From Azonexus sp. (lineage in GTDB: Bacteria; Pseudomonadota; Gammaproteobacteria; Burkholderiales; Rhodocyclaceae), in the NCBI GenBank assembly GCA_031260295.1, contig JAIRKE010000008.1:1-34128 (forward strand): DNA of 34,128 nucleotides. The letters run 5' to 3'. The translations under genes and the position numbers were made by a program. Below, in pieces: positions 26,304 through 34,128 of this stretch. The notes beneath the pieces are model-generated. The model had not been told where the DNA came from, searched no databases, and worked only from the letters and a program-made list of their open reading frames with translations. Every line of letters begins with the position of its first letter. Within the stretch, counting starts at the first letter, position 1.

Positions 26304-26989
26304 CGGAGGCTGTAACCGAGGCCGCGATGGGTGTGGATCACTTCTTCGTCGCGCACCGCGCGTAACTTGCCGCGCAGGGTCTTGATATGCGTGTCGACGG
26401 TGCGCTCCAGGCTTTCGCCGCCATCCTGCCAGACTGTCTCCATGATCTGCCCACGCGACAGGATGTGCCCTGGCCGTTCGAGCAGCAGCGCCAGCAGCAG
26501 GTATTCGTAACGGGTCAGGTCGAGCCAATGGCCGTGGAAGGCGATGCGCAGGCCGGCGCGGTCGACGGCGAAGCGAGCGCCATCTGCCGGCGGGTTGGTG
26601 GCAGCGGGTTGCCGGGTATCTGGGCGCAGGCGGCGCAGGATAGCACGGATGCGCGATACCACTTCGCGCGGGCTGAACGGCTTAGCGACGTAGTCGTCGC
26701 CGCCCAGTTCCAGCCCGACGATACGGTCGACCTCGTCGGCGCGGGCGGTCAGGAACAGCACCGGAATATCCGAATGGCGGCGCAGTTGCCGGCAGACGTC
26801 GAAACCGCTCATGTCCGGCAGGCCGACGTCGAGCACGACCAGCGCGAAGTCCTCGGCTCGCGCCGGCGCCAGCCGGTCGAGCGCTTCGCCGCCGAGGGCG
26901 CAGTGCGCGCTGACGAAGCCTTCGCCCCGCAGCGCGTAGGCCAGCGTGTCGGCGATGGCCGGCTCGTCGTCGACGATCAGAATCTTCAT
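26300..26989 (-). CDS. creB: Response regulator CreB (OmpR family)
   Basis: The 229-residue regulator, the length of E. coli CreB, has a receiver domain (DDEP near the start, phospho-acceptor Asp54 in LDVGLPDMSGFD, conserved Lys in YVAKPFSPREV) and a winged-helix DNA-binding domain ending in TVDTHIKTLRGKLRAV and THRGLGYSLR. I chose the ATG at 26989 (MKILIVDDEP); an ATG at 27001 adds four residues, and neither has a clear ribosome-binding site. Overlap with creC shows translational coupling. No creA gene lies upstream, where purM diverges instead. Confidence 0.93.
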   Translation of the reverse strand: MKILIVDDEPAIADTLAYALRGEGFVSAHCALGGEALDRLAPARAEDFALVVLDVGLPDMSGFDVCRQLRRHSDIPVLFLTARADEVDRIVGLELGGDDYVAKPFSPREVVSRIRAILRRLRPDTRQPAATNPPADGARFAVDRAGLRIAFHGHWLDLTRYEYLLLALLLERPGHILSRGQIMETVWQDGGESLERTVDTHIKTLRGKLRAVRDEEVIHTHRGLGYSLR

Positions 26990-27016
26990 GATGCCGGCCA
27001 TGATAAGGCAAGCTGT

Positions 27017-27090
27017 GAAACCGCAAAGAACGCATAGAGCGCAAAGAAAAATATCGGCATCTTTGTGTTCCTTGCGTTCTTTGCGGTTTC
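27017..27090. repeat. 30-bp imperfect inverted repeat between creB and purM
   Basis: The outer 17 bases, GAAACCGCAAAGAACGC (27017-27033), are matched perfectly by their reverse complement at 27074-27090. Pairing continues inward with four mismatches to 27046/27061, around a 14-base loop. Each arm contains repeats of the CGCAAAG type. It could fold as a long hairpin in RNA or DNA and lies in the divergent region between creB and purM. Confidence 0.8.
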
Positions 27091-27216
27091 TTGTACAGGC
27101 GCCCCTTATTGCGCCCTGCGCCGGTGCAATGACTGATTACCCGCCGCCGCGTCCGGCCGGCGCGTGGGTGATCCGGTTTCGGGTAAAATCCTATTCTTTC
27201 CGTTATTTGCCTCGAC

Positions 27217-28257
27217 ATGACTCAGAAAGCCTCACTCTCCTACCGCGATGCCGGCGTTGATATCGTTGCCGGCGACGCTCTGGTCGACCGCATCAAGCCG
27301 CTCGCCAAAAAGACGCTGCGCGACGGCGTGCTCGGCGGCATCGGCGGCTTTGGCGCGTTGTTTGAAGTGCCCAAGCGCTACAAGGAGCCGGTGCTGGTGT
27401 CCGGGACCGACGGCGTTGGCACCAAGCTCAAGCTGGCCTTCGACCTGAACCGCCACGACACCGTTGGCCAGGACTTGGTGGCGATGAGCGTCAACGACAT
27501 CCTGGTGCTCGGCGCCGAGTCGTTGTTTTTCCTCGATTACTTCGCTTGCGGCAAGCTCGACGTCGATACCGCCGCGGCAGTCGTCGGCGGCATCGCCAAG
27601 GGCTGCGAACTGGCCGGCTGTGCGCTGATCGGTGGCGAAACTGCCGAGATGCCGGGCATGTACCCGGCCGGCGAATACGACCTGGCCGGTTTCGCGGTCG
27701 GTGTGGTCGAGAAATCCAAGGCCATCGACGGCAAGTCCATCGCTCCGGGCGATGTGGTGCTCGGCTTGGCTTCCTCCGGCGCCCATTCCAACGGTTACTC
27801 GCTGGTGCGCAAGATCATCGAGCGTTCGCAGCCGGACCTGAATGCCAAGTTTGATGGCGAGCGGACCCTGGCCGACGTGGTGATGGCGCCGACCCGCATC
27901 TACGTCAAGCCGGTGCTGGTGACGATGGAAAAAGTGGCGATCAAAGGCATGGCCCACATCACCGGCGGCGGCCTGTTGGAAAACGTGCCGCGCGTGCTGC
28001 CGGAAAATACCGTGGCCGAACTGCAAAAAGCCGCCTGGCCGCGCCCCAGGCTGTTCGACTGGCTGCAGGCCGAAGGCCAGGTCGCCGAGAACGAGATGCA
28101 CCGTGTCTTCAACTGCGGCATCGGCTTGGCGATCGTCGTCGCCGCCGCCGATGCCGAAGCGGCGATGGCCGAACTCAAGGCCCAGGGCGAAGATGTCTAT
28201 CGCATCGGCCGAATCCGGGCGCGTCAGGGTGACGAGCCGCAGACCCTGGTGGTCTGA
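27217..28257 (+). CDS. purM: Phosphoribosylformylglycinamidine cyclo-ligase PurM (AIR synthetase)
   Basis: PurM closes the imidazole ring (FGAM to AIR) in purine synthesis. The 346 residues begin [17 protein letters not shown] and contain the family motifs [71 protein letters not shown] and [13 protein letters not shown]. Length is normal. A TAAAAT element at 27184-27189 could be its -10, but the -35 is poor. It diverges from creB across a 227-bp region with a long inverted repeat. The next gene begins within 10 bp of its stop or overlaps it. Confidence 0.97.
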   Translation: MTQKASLSYRDAGVDIVAGDALVDRIKPLAKKTLRDGVLGGIGGFGALFEVPKRYKEPVLVSGTDGVGTKLKLAFDLNRHDTVGQDLVAMSVNDILVLGAESLFFLDYFACGKLDVDTAAAVVGGIAKGCELAGCALIGGETAEMPGMYPAGEYDLAGFAVGVVEKSKAIDGKSIAPGDVVLGLASSGAHSNGYSLVRKIIERSQPDLNAKFDGERTLADVVMAPTRIYVKPVLVTMEKVAIKGMAHITGGGLLENVPRVLPENTVAELQKAAWPRPRLFDWLQAEGQVAENEMHRVFNCGIGLAIVVAAADAEAAMAELKAQGEDVYRIGRIRARQGDEPQTLVV

Positions 28258-28264
28258 TCGCCGC

Positions 28265-28840
28265 TTGCGGGCCGTCGTCCTCGGCGGCCTGTTGCTGCTG
28301 CTCGGGCCGTTTGCCGGAGCGGCCGACGACCTTGCTGTGCCGGCCCGCCCGGCGGCGCTCAAGCTAGCGCATCCTCTCCCATCGGAGGTCGTCTTCGGTA
28401 CGGCCGCTGTGCTCGACGCCGATTTGCCCGGCCTGCATGGGCTGGCCAGTTTCTACGGTTTCGGTTTTGTCGGGCGGCGCACCGCCAGTGGCGAGCGCTT
28501 CGATCCTCGCCGTTTCACTGCCGCCAGCAACCGCTTTCCCCTCGGTTCCCTGGTCGCCGTGCTGCGTCCGGACACCGGCCGCTGCGCCGCGGTCAAGATA
28601 AACGACCGCATGCACGCCAAGCACCGGCGGCGGATCATTGATGTTACCCGTGGTGTCGCCGAACACCTTGGCATGCTCCGCGCCGGCGTTGTCGTGGTCC
28701 GCTTGATCGGCTTGCCGGCCGACTGGGCAGGTACCGATGAGGCCGACTGCCAGGCTGCCTTCGCCATTGAGCCGGACTGTGCCGATTGCCTGGCCGAAGC
28801 GCTGCCTACCGATTCAATGGTGGTTGTAGAAGACCGGTAA
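28265..28840 (+). CDS. RlpA-like double-psi beta-barrel protein, catalytic His lost
   Basis: I start at TTG 28265, giving 191 residues with a signal peptide (RAVVLGGLLLLLGPFAGAAD). A GTG at 28229, overlapping purM, would extend the basic N-terminus by 12 residues and is a fair alternative. The double-psi barrel (about 62-145) reads GLASFYGFGFVGRRTASGER, FPLGSLVAVL, AVKINDRMHAKHRRRIIDV. In active RlpA lytic transglycosylases the stretch after TAA has a catalytic His and the NDRG motif has a catalytic Asp. Here the first is TAASNRFPLG (Ser in place of His) while the Asp is kept, so cleavage of glycan strands is doubtful. There is no SPOR domain. Three cysteines lie near the C-terminus. Confidence 0.78.
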   Translation: MRAVVLGGLLLLLGPFAGAADDLAVPARPAALKLAHPLPSEVVFGTAAVLDADLPGLHGLASFYGFGFVGRRTASGERFDPRRFTAASNRFPLGSLVAVLRPDTGRCAAVKINDRMHAKHRRRIIDVTRGVAEHLGMLRAGVVVVRLIGLPADWAGTDEADCQAAFAIEPDCADCLAEALPTDSMVVVEDR

Positions 28841-28856
28841 GTGGCTTGGGCCGGGC

Positions 28857-28885
28857 TTGTTCTACTTCGTTACAATCAATACTTT
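28857..28885 (+). promoter_or_regulatory. Candidate promoter of the RND efflux pair
   Basis: TTGTTC (28857-28862) and TACTTT (28880-28885) are 17 bp apart. An overlapping alternative -10, TACAAT (28871-28876), lacks a well-spaced -35. The site lies about 40-70 bp before the adaptor gene. Confidence 0.4.
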
Positions 28886-28924
28886 GGCCGGATGCCACGC
28901 TGTGTCCTTTCGCTGGTTTAGCTG

Positions 28925-30028
28925 ATGAAGAAAAACACCCGTTCCGGAGTCGTCGCTCTGGCCCTGCTTGGCTTGGTCGGTGCCGGTTATTTCGCCTATA
29001 CCGCCAACCGGCCACCAGCCAAGGTGCCGGCCAGCGTGGCGGCCGAGAGTTCGGCGCAGGCGGTTGAGGTGGCGATGGTCAAGGCGGTCGATTTCGCCGA
29101 CGACGCACAGGCCGTCGGCACGCTGAAATCCGCTGAGTCGGTCATGCTGCGGCCGGAAACGGCCGGCCGCGTGGCGGCGATCAATTTCCGCGACGGCGCG
29201 GTGGTGACCAAGGGAACGGTGCTGATCAGCCTCGACGCGGCGATTCAGGAGGCCGAATTGCTACAGGCCAAGGCCAATCTGGCGCTGGCCGAGAGCAGCC
29301 ACCGGCGCAACCAGGAACTGCTGGAAAAGAAATTCATCAGCCCGCAAGCGCTCGACAACTCGCAGGCGACGCTGAAGATCCAGTCGGCAGCGGTCCGCCT
29401 GGCCGAGGCGAAGGTAGCGCAGATGCGCATCCGGGCGCCGTTCGACGGTGTCGTCGGCCTGCGTAACGTGAGTGTCGGCGACTATGTGCAGCAAGGGCAG
29501 GACTTGGTCAATATCGAGGACATCGCCACACTGCGCGCCGATTTCCGCCTGCCGGAAAGCTACGTCAGCCGCCTGCGCCAGGGCATGGAACTGGAAGCGA
29601 CCAGCGATGCGCTGCCCGGCGAGCGTTTCCGGGCACGGTTGGAGGCCGTCGATCCCCTGGTCGATCAGGCCGGCCGTTCGCTGTCGGCCCGCGCCCGGCT
29701 CGACAACCAGAGCGGCAAGCTGCGACCGGGCATGTTCATGCGCCTGCGGGTATTGCTGGGCGACCGCCAGGCGGCGCTGATGGTGCCTGAACAGGCCATC
29801 ATTCCCGGCGGCCAGCCGGCCGTCTTCCGTGTTGTCGACGGTAAGGCGCAATGGGTGCAAGTGCGCCTCGGCGTGCGCCGGGCGGCCCAGGTGGAAATCG
29901 TCGAGGGCTTGGCGGCCGGCGACGTCGTGGTCACCGCCGGTCAGCTCAGACTGCGCGACGGCACGCCGGTGCGCGCTGTCGGTGAAATCGGCGAGGGGAC
30001 GCCGGCCACGTCCGCCAACAGCCCATGA
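28925..30028 (+). CDS. RND efflux periplasmic adaptor subunit (MFP family)
   Basis: The 367-residue protein has an N-terminal signal/anchor helix (about 8-26), then the membrane-fusion-protein layout: lipoyl half-motifs (about 70-105, VMLRPETAGRVAAINFRDGA; and about 160-185, IRAPFDGVVGLRNVSVGDYV), a coiled-coil hairpin between them, a beta-barrel (about 190-270) and a membrane-proximal domain. No lipobox is seen, so it is probably anchored by the helix. It links the inner-membrane pump to an outer-membrane channel. It overlaps the permease gene by 4 bp. Substrate cannot be read from sequence; the multidrug type is more likely than heavy-metal. Confidence 0.92.
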   Translation: MKKNTRSGVVALALLGLVGAGYFAYTANRPPAKVPASVAAESSAQAVEVAMVKAVDFADDAQAVGTLKSAESVMLRPETAGRVAAINFRDGAVVTKGTVLISLDAAIQEAELLQAKANLALAESSHRRNQELLEKKFISPQALDNSQATLKIQSAAVRLAEAKVAQMRIRAPFDGVVGLRNVSVGDYVQQGQDLVNIEDIATLRADFRLPESYVSRLRQGMELEATSDALPGERFRARLEAVDPLVDQAGRSLSARARLDNQSGKLRPGMFMRLRVLLGDRQAALMVPEQAIIPGGQPAVFRVVDGKAQWVQVRLGVRRAAQVEIVEGLAAGDVVVTAGQLRLRDGTPVRAVGEIGEGTPATSANSP

Positions 30029-33000
30029 AAATTTCCGAAATCTGCATCCGCCGGCCGGTGTTCGCCACCGTGTTGTCGCTGGTGGTCATGCTGCTCGGCT
30101 TGGTTTCGTATGGTCGCCTGTCGGTCCGCGAGTATCCGAAGATCGACGAGCCGGTGGTCACGGTCACTACTACCTATCTCGGTGCCTCGGCCGAGATCAT
30201 CGAGTCGCAGGTGACCAAGCCGCTTGAGGATTCGCTGGCCGGCATCGAGGGGATCGAGGTTCTGACCTCGATTTCACGTTCCGAAAGCAGCCAGATTTCG
30301 ATTCGCTTCAAGCTCGAACGCGACCCGGACGCCGCCGCTGCCGACGTCCGCGACCGCGTTTCAAGGGTGCGCAAGCGCCTGCCCGACGAGATCGACGAGC
30401 CGGTCATCGCCAAGGTCGAAGCCGATGCCAATCCGATCATCTGGCTGGCCTTCTCGTCCGACAAGCATTCGGCGCTGGAAGTTACCGACGTTGCCAACCG
30501 CATCGTCAAGCCGCGCCTGCAAACGCTGCCGGGCGCTGCCGACGTGCGCATTTTCGGCGAGCGCAAGTTCGCCATGCGCATCTGGCTCGACCGGCAGCGC
30601 CTGGCGGCCTACCAACTGACGCCGGCCGATGTTGAGGATGCCTTGCGCCGGCAGAACGTCGAAGTCCCGGCCGGCCGCATTGAGAGCCGGCAGCGCGAGT
30701 TTTCCGTGGTCGCCAGTACCGATCTCAAGACGCCGGGGGAATTCGCCGCCATCGTGGTCAAGACGGCCAGTGGCTACCCGGTGACCATCGGCGATCTCGG
30801 CCGGGTCGAGGTCGGCCCCTTGGCCGAGCGCAACTCGGCCCGCTTCAAGGGTCGCTCGGCGGTCGGCATGGGTCTCATCAAACAGGCCACGGCCAATCCG
30901 CTCGAACTGTCGCAGGCCCTGCGCGCCGAATTGCCGGGGCTGATCAACCAGTTGCCGGAAGGCATGCGCGTCGATATTTCCTACGATTCCTCGATTTTCA
31001 TCGACCGCTCGATCCGCTCGGTGTTTACGACCATCGGCGAAGCCATCCTGCTGGTGCTGGCGATCATCTTCTTCTTCCTGCGCAATTTGCGGGCGACACT
31101 GATTCCGCTGGTCACCATCCCGGTTTCGCTGGTCGGCACCTTCGCCATCATGTTCGTGCTCGGCTTCTCGATCAACACGCTGACGCTGCTGGCGCTGGTG
31201 CTGGCTATCGGCCTCGTCGTCGACGACGCCATCGTGATGCTGGAAAACATCTTCCGCCACATCGAAGCGGGCATGCCGCGCATGCAGGCGGCCCTGCTGG
31301 GTTCCAAGGAAATCGGCTTCGCCGTGGTGGCGATGACGCTGACCCTGGCCGCCGTCTACGCCCCGGTGGCTTTCATGACCGGGCGCACCGGCAAGCTGTT
31401 CATCGAGTTCGCGCTGACGCTGGCCGGCGCCGTGCTGGTTTCCGGCTTCGTCGCCCTGACCCTGTCGCCGATGATGTGCTCGCTGCTCCTGCGGCACGAA
31501 GAGAAGCACGGCCGGGCCTTCCTCGCCGTCGAAAGCTTCCTCGACTGGCTGAACAACGCCTATCGCCGCGTGCTGACGGCCACCCTCAATCAGCGCTGGG
31601 CAATCATGCTGGCCTTCGTGCTGGTTGCCGCTTCCTGCGGCCTGTTGCTGCAAGTGCTGAAATCGGAACTGGCGCCGCTGGAAGATCGCGGCGTGATCTT
31701 CGCCACCCTGGCCGGGCCGGACGGGGCGACGCTCGACTACACCGAGAAATACGCTCGCCAGCTAGAGGATATCGTCCGCCAGATACCGGAAGTCGAGCGC
31801 TATTTCGTCGTTTCCGGCAATCCGACAGTCAGCCAGGCCAGCGCCAACATCGGCCTGCTCGACTGGAAGGAGCGTAGCCGCAGCTCGCTCGAAATCGTCA
31901 AGGAAATGCAGCCGAAATTCGCCGCCATTCCCGGCGTGCTGGCCTTTCCCAACGCGCCGCCGTCGCTCGGCCAGAGTCCGCGCGACCGGCCGGTCAATTT
32001 CATCATCGTCACCTCGGCCTCCTACGAGGAACTCGATGAAGTGACCAACCGCTTCCTCGCCGAACTGCGCAAGAACCCGGGGCTGACCAATATCGACACC
32101 GATCTCAAGCTGAACAAGCCGGAACTGTCGGTGGTTGTCCGCCGCGACAAGGCGGCCGACGTCGGTGTGCCGGTCGAAACCATCGGGCGGACGCTGGAAA
32201 CCCTGCTCGGCGGCCGCCAGGTCACCCGCTTCAAGCGCGATGGCGAACAGTACGACGTCATGGTCCAGGTCGCCGAAATTGACCGCAGCAACCCCGACGA
32301 CATCCGCGACATCTACGTGCGTGGCCGCGACGGCGGCATGATCGCCCTCGACAACCTGCTCGACCTCGAAGAAACGGTCGCCCCGCGCGAACTGAACCAT
32401 TTCGCCCAGCGCCGCGCCGTGGCCATCACCGCCAACCTGGCGCCGGGCTACACCCTGGGCGAAGCGCTTACTTTCATGGACGGCATCGCCGCTGGCCTGC
32501 TGCAACCCGGCTATTCCGTCGACTACAACGGCCAATCGCGCGAATTCCGCCAAGCGGCGTCATCGCTGGCGGTCACCTTCATGCTGGCACTGGCCTTCAT
32601 CTACCTAGTGCTGGCCGCCCAGTTTGAAAGCTTCCGCGACCCCTTCATCATCATGCTGACCGTGCCGCTGTCGATGGCCGGCGCGCTGCTGGCCCTGTGG
32701 CTGACCGGCGGCACGCTCAACGTCTATAGCCAGATCGGCCTGGTGACGCTGGTCGGCCTGATCACCAAGCACGGCATCCTCATCGTCGAATTCGCCAACC
32801 AGTTGCAAGAACAGGGCAGGGCGCTGAAAGAAGCGGTCATCGAATCGGCGACGCTGCGCCTGCGGCCGATCCTGATGACCACCGGCGCCATGGTCCTCGG
32901 CGCCACGCCCCTGGCGCTGGCCACCGGCGCCGGCGCCGAATCGCGCCAGCAGATCGGCTGGGTCATCGTCGGCGGGCTGATGCTCGGCACCTTCTTCACG

Positions 33001-33093
33001 CTCTTCGTGGTGCCGACGGTATACACCCTGCTCGCCGCGCGCAAGGCGCCGGGCGGCGCGGCGGAGGCCGGCGAAGCGGTGCAGGGGGCCTGA
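30025..33093 (+). CDS. RND multidrug efflux permease (HAE1 type)
   Basis: The 1022-residue inner-membrane proton antiporter resembles AcrB/MexB-type pumps. It begins MKISEICIRRPVFATVLSLV and has two sets of transmembrane helices with two large periplasmic loops. The proton-relay residues are present: Asp400 and Asp401 in GLVVDDAIVMLEN, and Lys915 in GLITKHGILIVEFANQ. The family stretch KSELAPLEDRGVIFATL is also seen. Length is typical. No outer-membrane channel gene follows on this strand before the converging RTX gene, so the pump must use a channel encoded elsewhere. Confidence 0.94.
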   Translation: MKISEICIRRPVFATVLSLVVMLLGLVSYGRLSVREYPKIDEPVVTVTTTYLGASAEIIESQVTKPLEDSLAGIEGIEVLTSISRSESSQISIRFKLERDPDAAAADVRDRVSRVRKRLPDEIDEPVIAKVEADANPIIWLAFSSDKHSALEVTDVANRIVKPRLQTLPGAADVRIFGERKFAMRIWLDRQRLAAYQLTPADVEDALRRQNVEVPAGRIESRQREFSVVASTDLKTPGEFAAIVVKTASGYPVTIGDLGRVEVGPLAERNSARFKGRSAVGMGLIKQATANPLELSQALRAELPGLINQLPEGMRVDISYDSSIFIDRSIRSVFTTIGEAILLVLAIIFFFLRNLRATLIPLVTIPVSLVGTFAIMFVLGFSINTLTLLALVLAIGLVVDDAIVMLENIFRHIEAGMPRMQAALLGSKEIGFAVVAMTLTLAAVYAPVAFMTGRTGKLFIEFALTLAGAVLVSGFVALTLSPMMCSLLLRHEEKHGRAFLAVESFLDWLNNAYRRVLTATLNQRWAIMLAFVLVAASCGLLLQVLKSELAPLEDRGVIFATLAGPDGATLDYTEKYARQLEDIVRQIPEVERYFVVSGNPTVSQASANIGLLDWKERSRSSLEIVKEMQPKFAAIPGVLAFPNAPPSLGQSPRDRPVNFIIVTSASYEELDEVTNRFLAELRKNPGLTNIDTDLKLNKPELSVVVRRDKAADVGVPVETIGRTLETLLGGRQVTRFKRDGEQYDVMVQVAEIDRSNPDDIRDIYVRGRDGGMIALDNLLDLEETVAPRELNHFAQRRAVAITANLAPGYTLGEALTFMDGIAAGLLQPGYSVDYNGQSREFRQAASSLAVTFMLALAFIYLVLAAQFESFRDPFIIMLTVPLSMAGALLALWLTGGTLNVYSQIGLVTLVGLITKHGILIVEFANQLQEQGRALKEAVIESATLRLRPILMTTGAMVLGATPLALATGAGAESRQQIGWVIVGGLMLGTFFTLFVVPTVYTLLAARKAPGGAAEAGEAVQGA

Positions 33094-33099
33094 CTCCAA

Positions 33100-33127
33100 A
33101 AAACATCCGGCCTGAATCACCGCCGGA
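33100..33127 (-). terminator. Distal terminator of the RTX gene
   Basis: TCCGGC (33106-33111) pairs with GCCGGA (33122-33127); on the minus strand the stem is followed by TGTTTTTT. Homologous to 15442-15468. It directly abuts the stop of the RND permease on the other strand. Confidence 0.5.
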
Positions 33128-33141
33128 AAAGAGACAGAAAG

Positions 33142-33171
33142 AAAAAACCCCGACCTCTTCAGACCGGGGTT
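33142..33171 (-). terminator. Proximal terminator of the RTX gene
   Basis: On the minus strand an 11-pair stem (33171-33146, with two wobble pairs and a 4-base loop) is followed by TTTTTT. It lies about 30 bp beyond the RTX stop codon and is homologous to the terminator at 15484-15514. Confidence 0.75.
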
Positions 33172-33201
33172 CGCGGGGAAACAAATATTCCCGTCCGTTT
33201 C

Positions 33202-34128
33202 CTACATCCCGTGCATCTCGAACAGATCGACACCGATGAGCGTCACGTCGGCAAACTCGTAGCTGGCCATCTGGTAGGAAGCGTTGGAGAAGTGACTCTG
33301 GATCGTCACGCTATCCGATTCGCCGTAGAAAAGCTTCAGGTCGGTGCCGCTTCTCACCAAGGTGATTTCATCCGACTTCACATCCAGGAAGCGGATCGCG
33401 TTCGCCCCCTGATTGTCCTTGATGATGTCCTGGCCGTCGCCCTTCGAGAAGACGTAGATGTCGTCACCGCCGCCACCTTGCAACAGGTCATTGCCCTTGC
33501 CGCCGATCAGAATGTCGGCTCCGGTTCCGCCGGTCAGCTTGTCGTTGGTCCCGTTCCCGCCCTTCAGCGTGTTGCCGCTACTGCCGCCCGTGATGGTGTT
33601 ATCGTTGGTATCCGACCCGACGATCGTCGCCCCGGCCGAGCCAGTACCCGAGAAGCTGATGCTCGTCGTGCCATCCGTCACATGCACCGGGTGCAGCGCG
33701 AACAACTCGGCGGGCGTCAGGTTCTTTCCATCGGCAAACTCGTATTTCGCCATCTGGTAAGCGCTGCTGGTGAAATGGTTATAGACCGTCACGCTGTCCG
33801 ATTCTCCATAAAGAATCTTCAAGTCATTGCCGCTTCTCACCAGCTTGATCTCGTTCGACTTCACATCCAGGAAACGAATCGTGTTCGATCCCTGGTTGTC
33901 CGTGATGGTGTCCTGGCCATCGCCCTTCGAGAAGACGTAGATGTCGTCGCCGGCGCCACCCTTCAAGGTGTCGTTGCCTTTGCCGCTGATGATGATGTCG
34001 GCGCCGCTGCCGCCATACAGCTTGTCGTTGGTCCCGTTGCCGCCCTTCAGCGTGCTGCCGCCGCTGTCGCCCGTGATGGTGTTGTTGTTGGCGTCCGAAC
34101 CGACGATCGTCAGCCCGGCGGAAGCCGT
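33202..34128 (-). CDS. RTX haemolysin-type calcium-binding protein, C-terminal part
   Basis: The frame is open to the right edge, so only the last 308 or so codons are present. It contains glycine/aspartate-rich RTX nonapeptides (GGTGADILIGGKGNDLLQGG, GGAGDDIYVF) alternating with the calcium-binding-related domain (IRFLDVKSDEITLVRSG, YGESDSVT, YQMASYEFAD). RTX proteins are secreted by type I systems and fold on binding Ca2+ outside the cell. The protein is built of tandem modules of about 161 residues. The end, LFEMHGM, is short and hydrophobic, as in type I substrates. No type I exporter is in the window. It could be an adhesin, enzyme or toxin; the deciding N-terminal part is not visible. 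Confidence 0.88.
   Translation of the reverse strand, partial: TASAGLTIVGSDANNNTITGDSGGSTLKGGNGTNDKLYGGSGADIIISGKGNDTLKGGAGDDIYVFSKGDGQDTITDNQGSNTIRFLDVKSNEIKLVRSGNDLKILYGESDSVTVYNHFTSSAYQMAKYEFADGKNLTPAELFALHPVHVTDGTTSISFSGTGSAGATIVGSDTNDNTITGGSSGNTLKGGNGTNDKLTGGTGADILIGGKGNDLLQGGGGDDIYVFSKGDGQDIIKDNQGANAIRFLDVKSDEITLVRSGTDLKLFYGESDSVTIQSHFSNASYQMASYEFADVTLIGVDLFEMHGM
33202..34128 (-). repeat. Tandem 483-bp coding modules in the RTX gene
   Basis: Module 1 (33646-34128) and module 2 (33202-33645) start with the matching phrases SAGLTIVGSD and SAGATIVGSD, 161 codons apart. They keep the same order of elements: LKGGNGTNDKL, DDIYVFSKGDGQD, IRFLDVKS, LYGESDSV or FYGESDSV, YEFAD. Module 2 is slightly shorter because it runs into the C-terminus. 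More modules probably lie beyond the window. Confidence 0.8.

Noticed and set aside
26304..26528. 75-residue N-terminal extension of CreC
   Set aside because: It is an out-of-frame reading of creB, and the CreC N-terminus with its transmembrane helix starts at 26303.
15441..33204. The whole 17.6-kb stretch between the RTX repeats as a mobile island
   Set aside because: It contains purM and other ordinary chromosomal genes, with no integrase, att site or tRNA; the direct repeats are better explained by RTX gene duplication.

Overview
The window is about 34 kb of high-G+C DNA from a Gram-negative bacterium, most likely a betaproteobacterium of the Rhodocyclales type. The basis is gene content and order: rlmN-pilW-rodZ-ispG-hisS-yfgM-bamB-der-hfq-hflX-hflK-hflC-(DUF2065)-hisZ-purA is the arrangement I know from that group. 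Lipoboxes, a BamB homologue and a tripartite-type RND pump fit a diderm envelope. No rRNA, tRNA or CRISPR array was seen.

Layout. Positions 1-14295 (+) are a dense housekeeping block with many 1-4 bp stop/start overlaps: tRNA/rRNA modification, pilus assembly, cell shape, isoprenoid synthesis, histidyl-tRNA synthesis, outer-membrane assembly, ribosome biogenesis, Hfq, the HflKC complex, histidine and purine synthesis. It ends at a bidirectional terminator at about 14362-14387. Positions 14391-17183 (-) are an accessory patch that looks lower in G+C: an orphan cysteine-rich lipoprotein, about 430 bp without a recognisable gene, an RTX-type calcium-binding gene remnant fused in frame to a fragment of an IS110-family transposase, and a DUF817 membrane protein. 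Positions 17284-18606 (-) hold creD. Positions 18874-21567 (+) hold an RNA-repair locus: a leader with a tiny ORF and a strong terminator, a sigma-54-like promoter, rtcB, a small basic protein, and an unrecognised 322-aa protein. Positions 21592-26989 (-) hold, in transcription order, creB, creC, a FIST-domain sensor and a GGDEF/EAL protein. Positions 27217-33093 (+) hold purM, an RlpA-like protein lacking the catalytic histidine, and an RND efflux adaptor/permease pair. The window ends inside a large RTX gene (-) whose 3' end and terminators are homologous to the remnant at 15.4-16.3 kb.

How the parts relate. CreBC is the known two-component regulator of creD. Here creD lies about 6.3 kb from creC, yet a CreB-box-like repeat remains upstream of it. 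The RtcB locus has its own -24/-12 promoter, as expected for RtcR/sigma-54 control, although no rtcR is in the window. The FIST and GGDEF/EAL genes are adjacent and probably form a signal-to-c-di-GMP module.

Most worth a second look: the rtcB leader and its two uncharacterised companion genes, the RTX/IS110 chimera with duplicated RTX 3' flanks, and the split cre regulon. All family names come from reading protein sequences without database searches.
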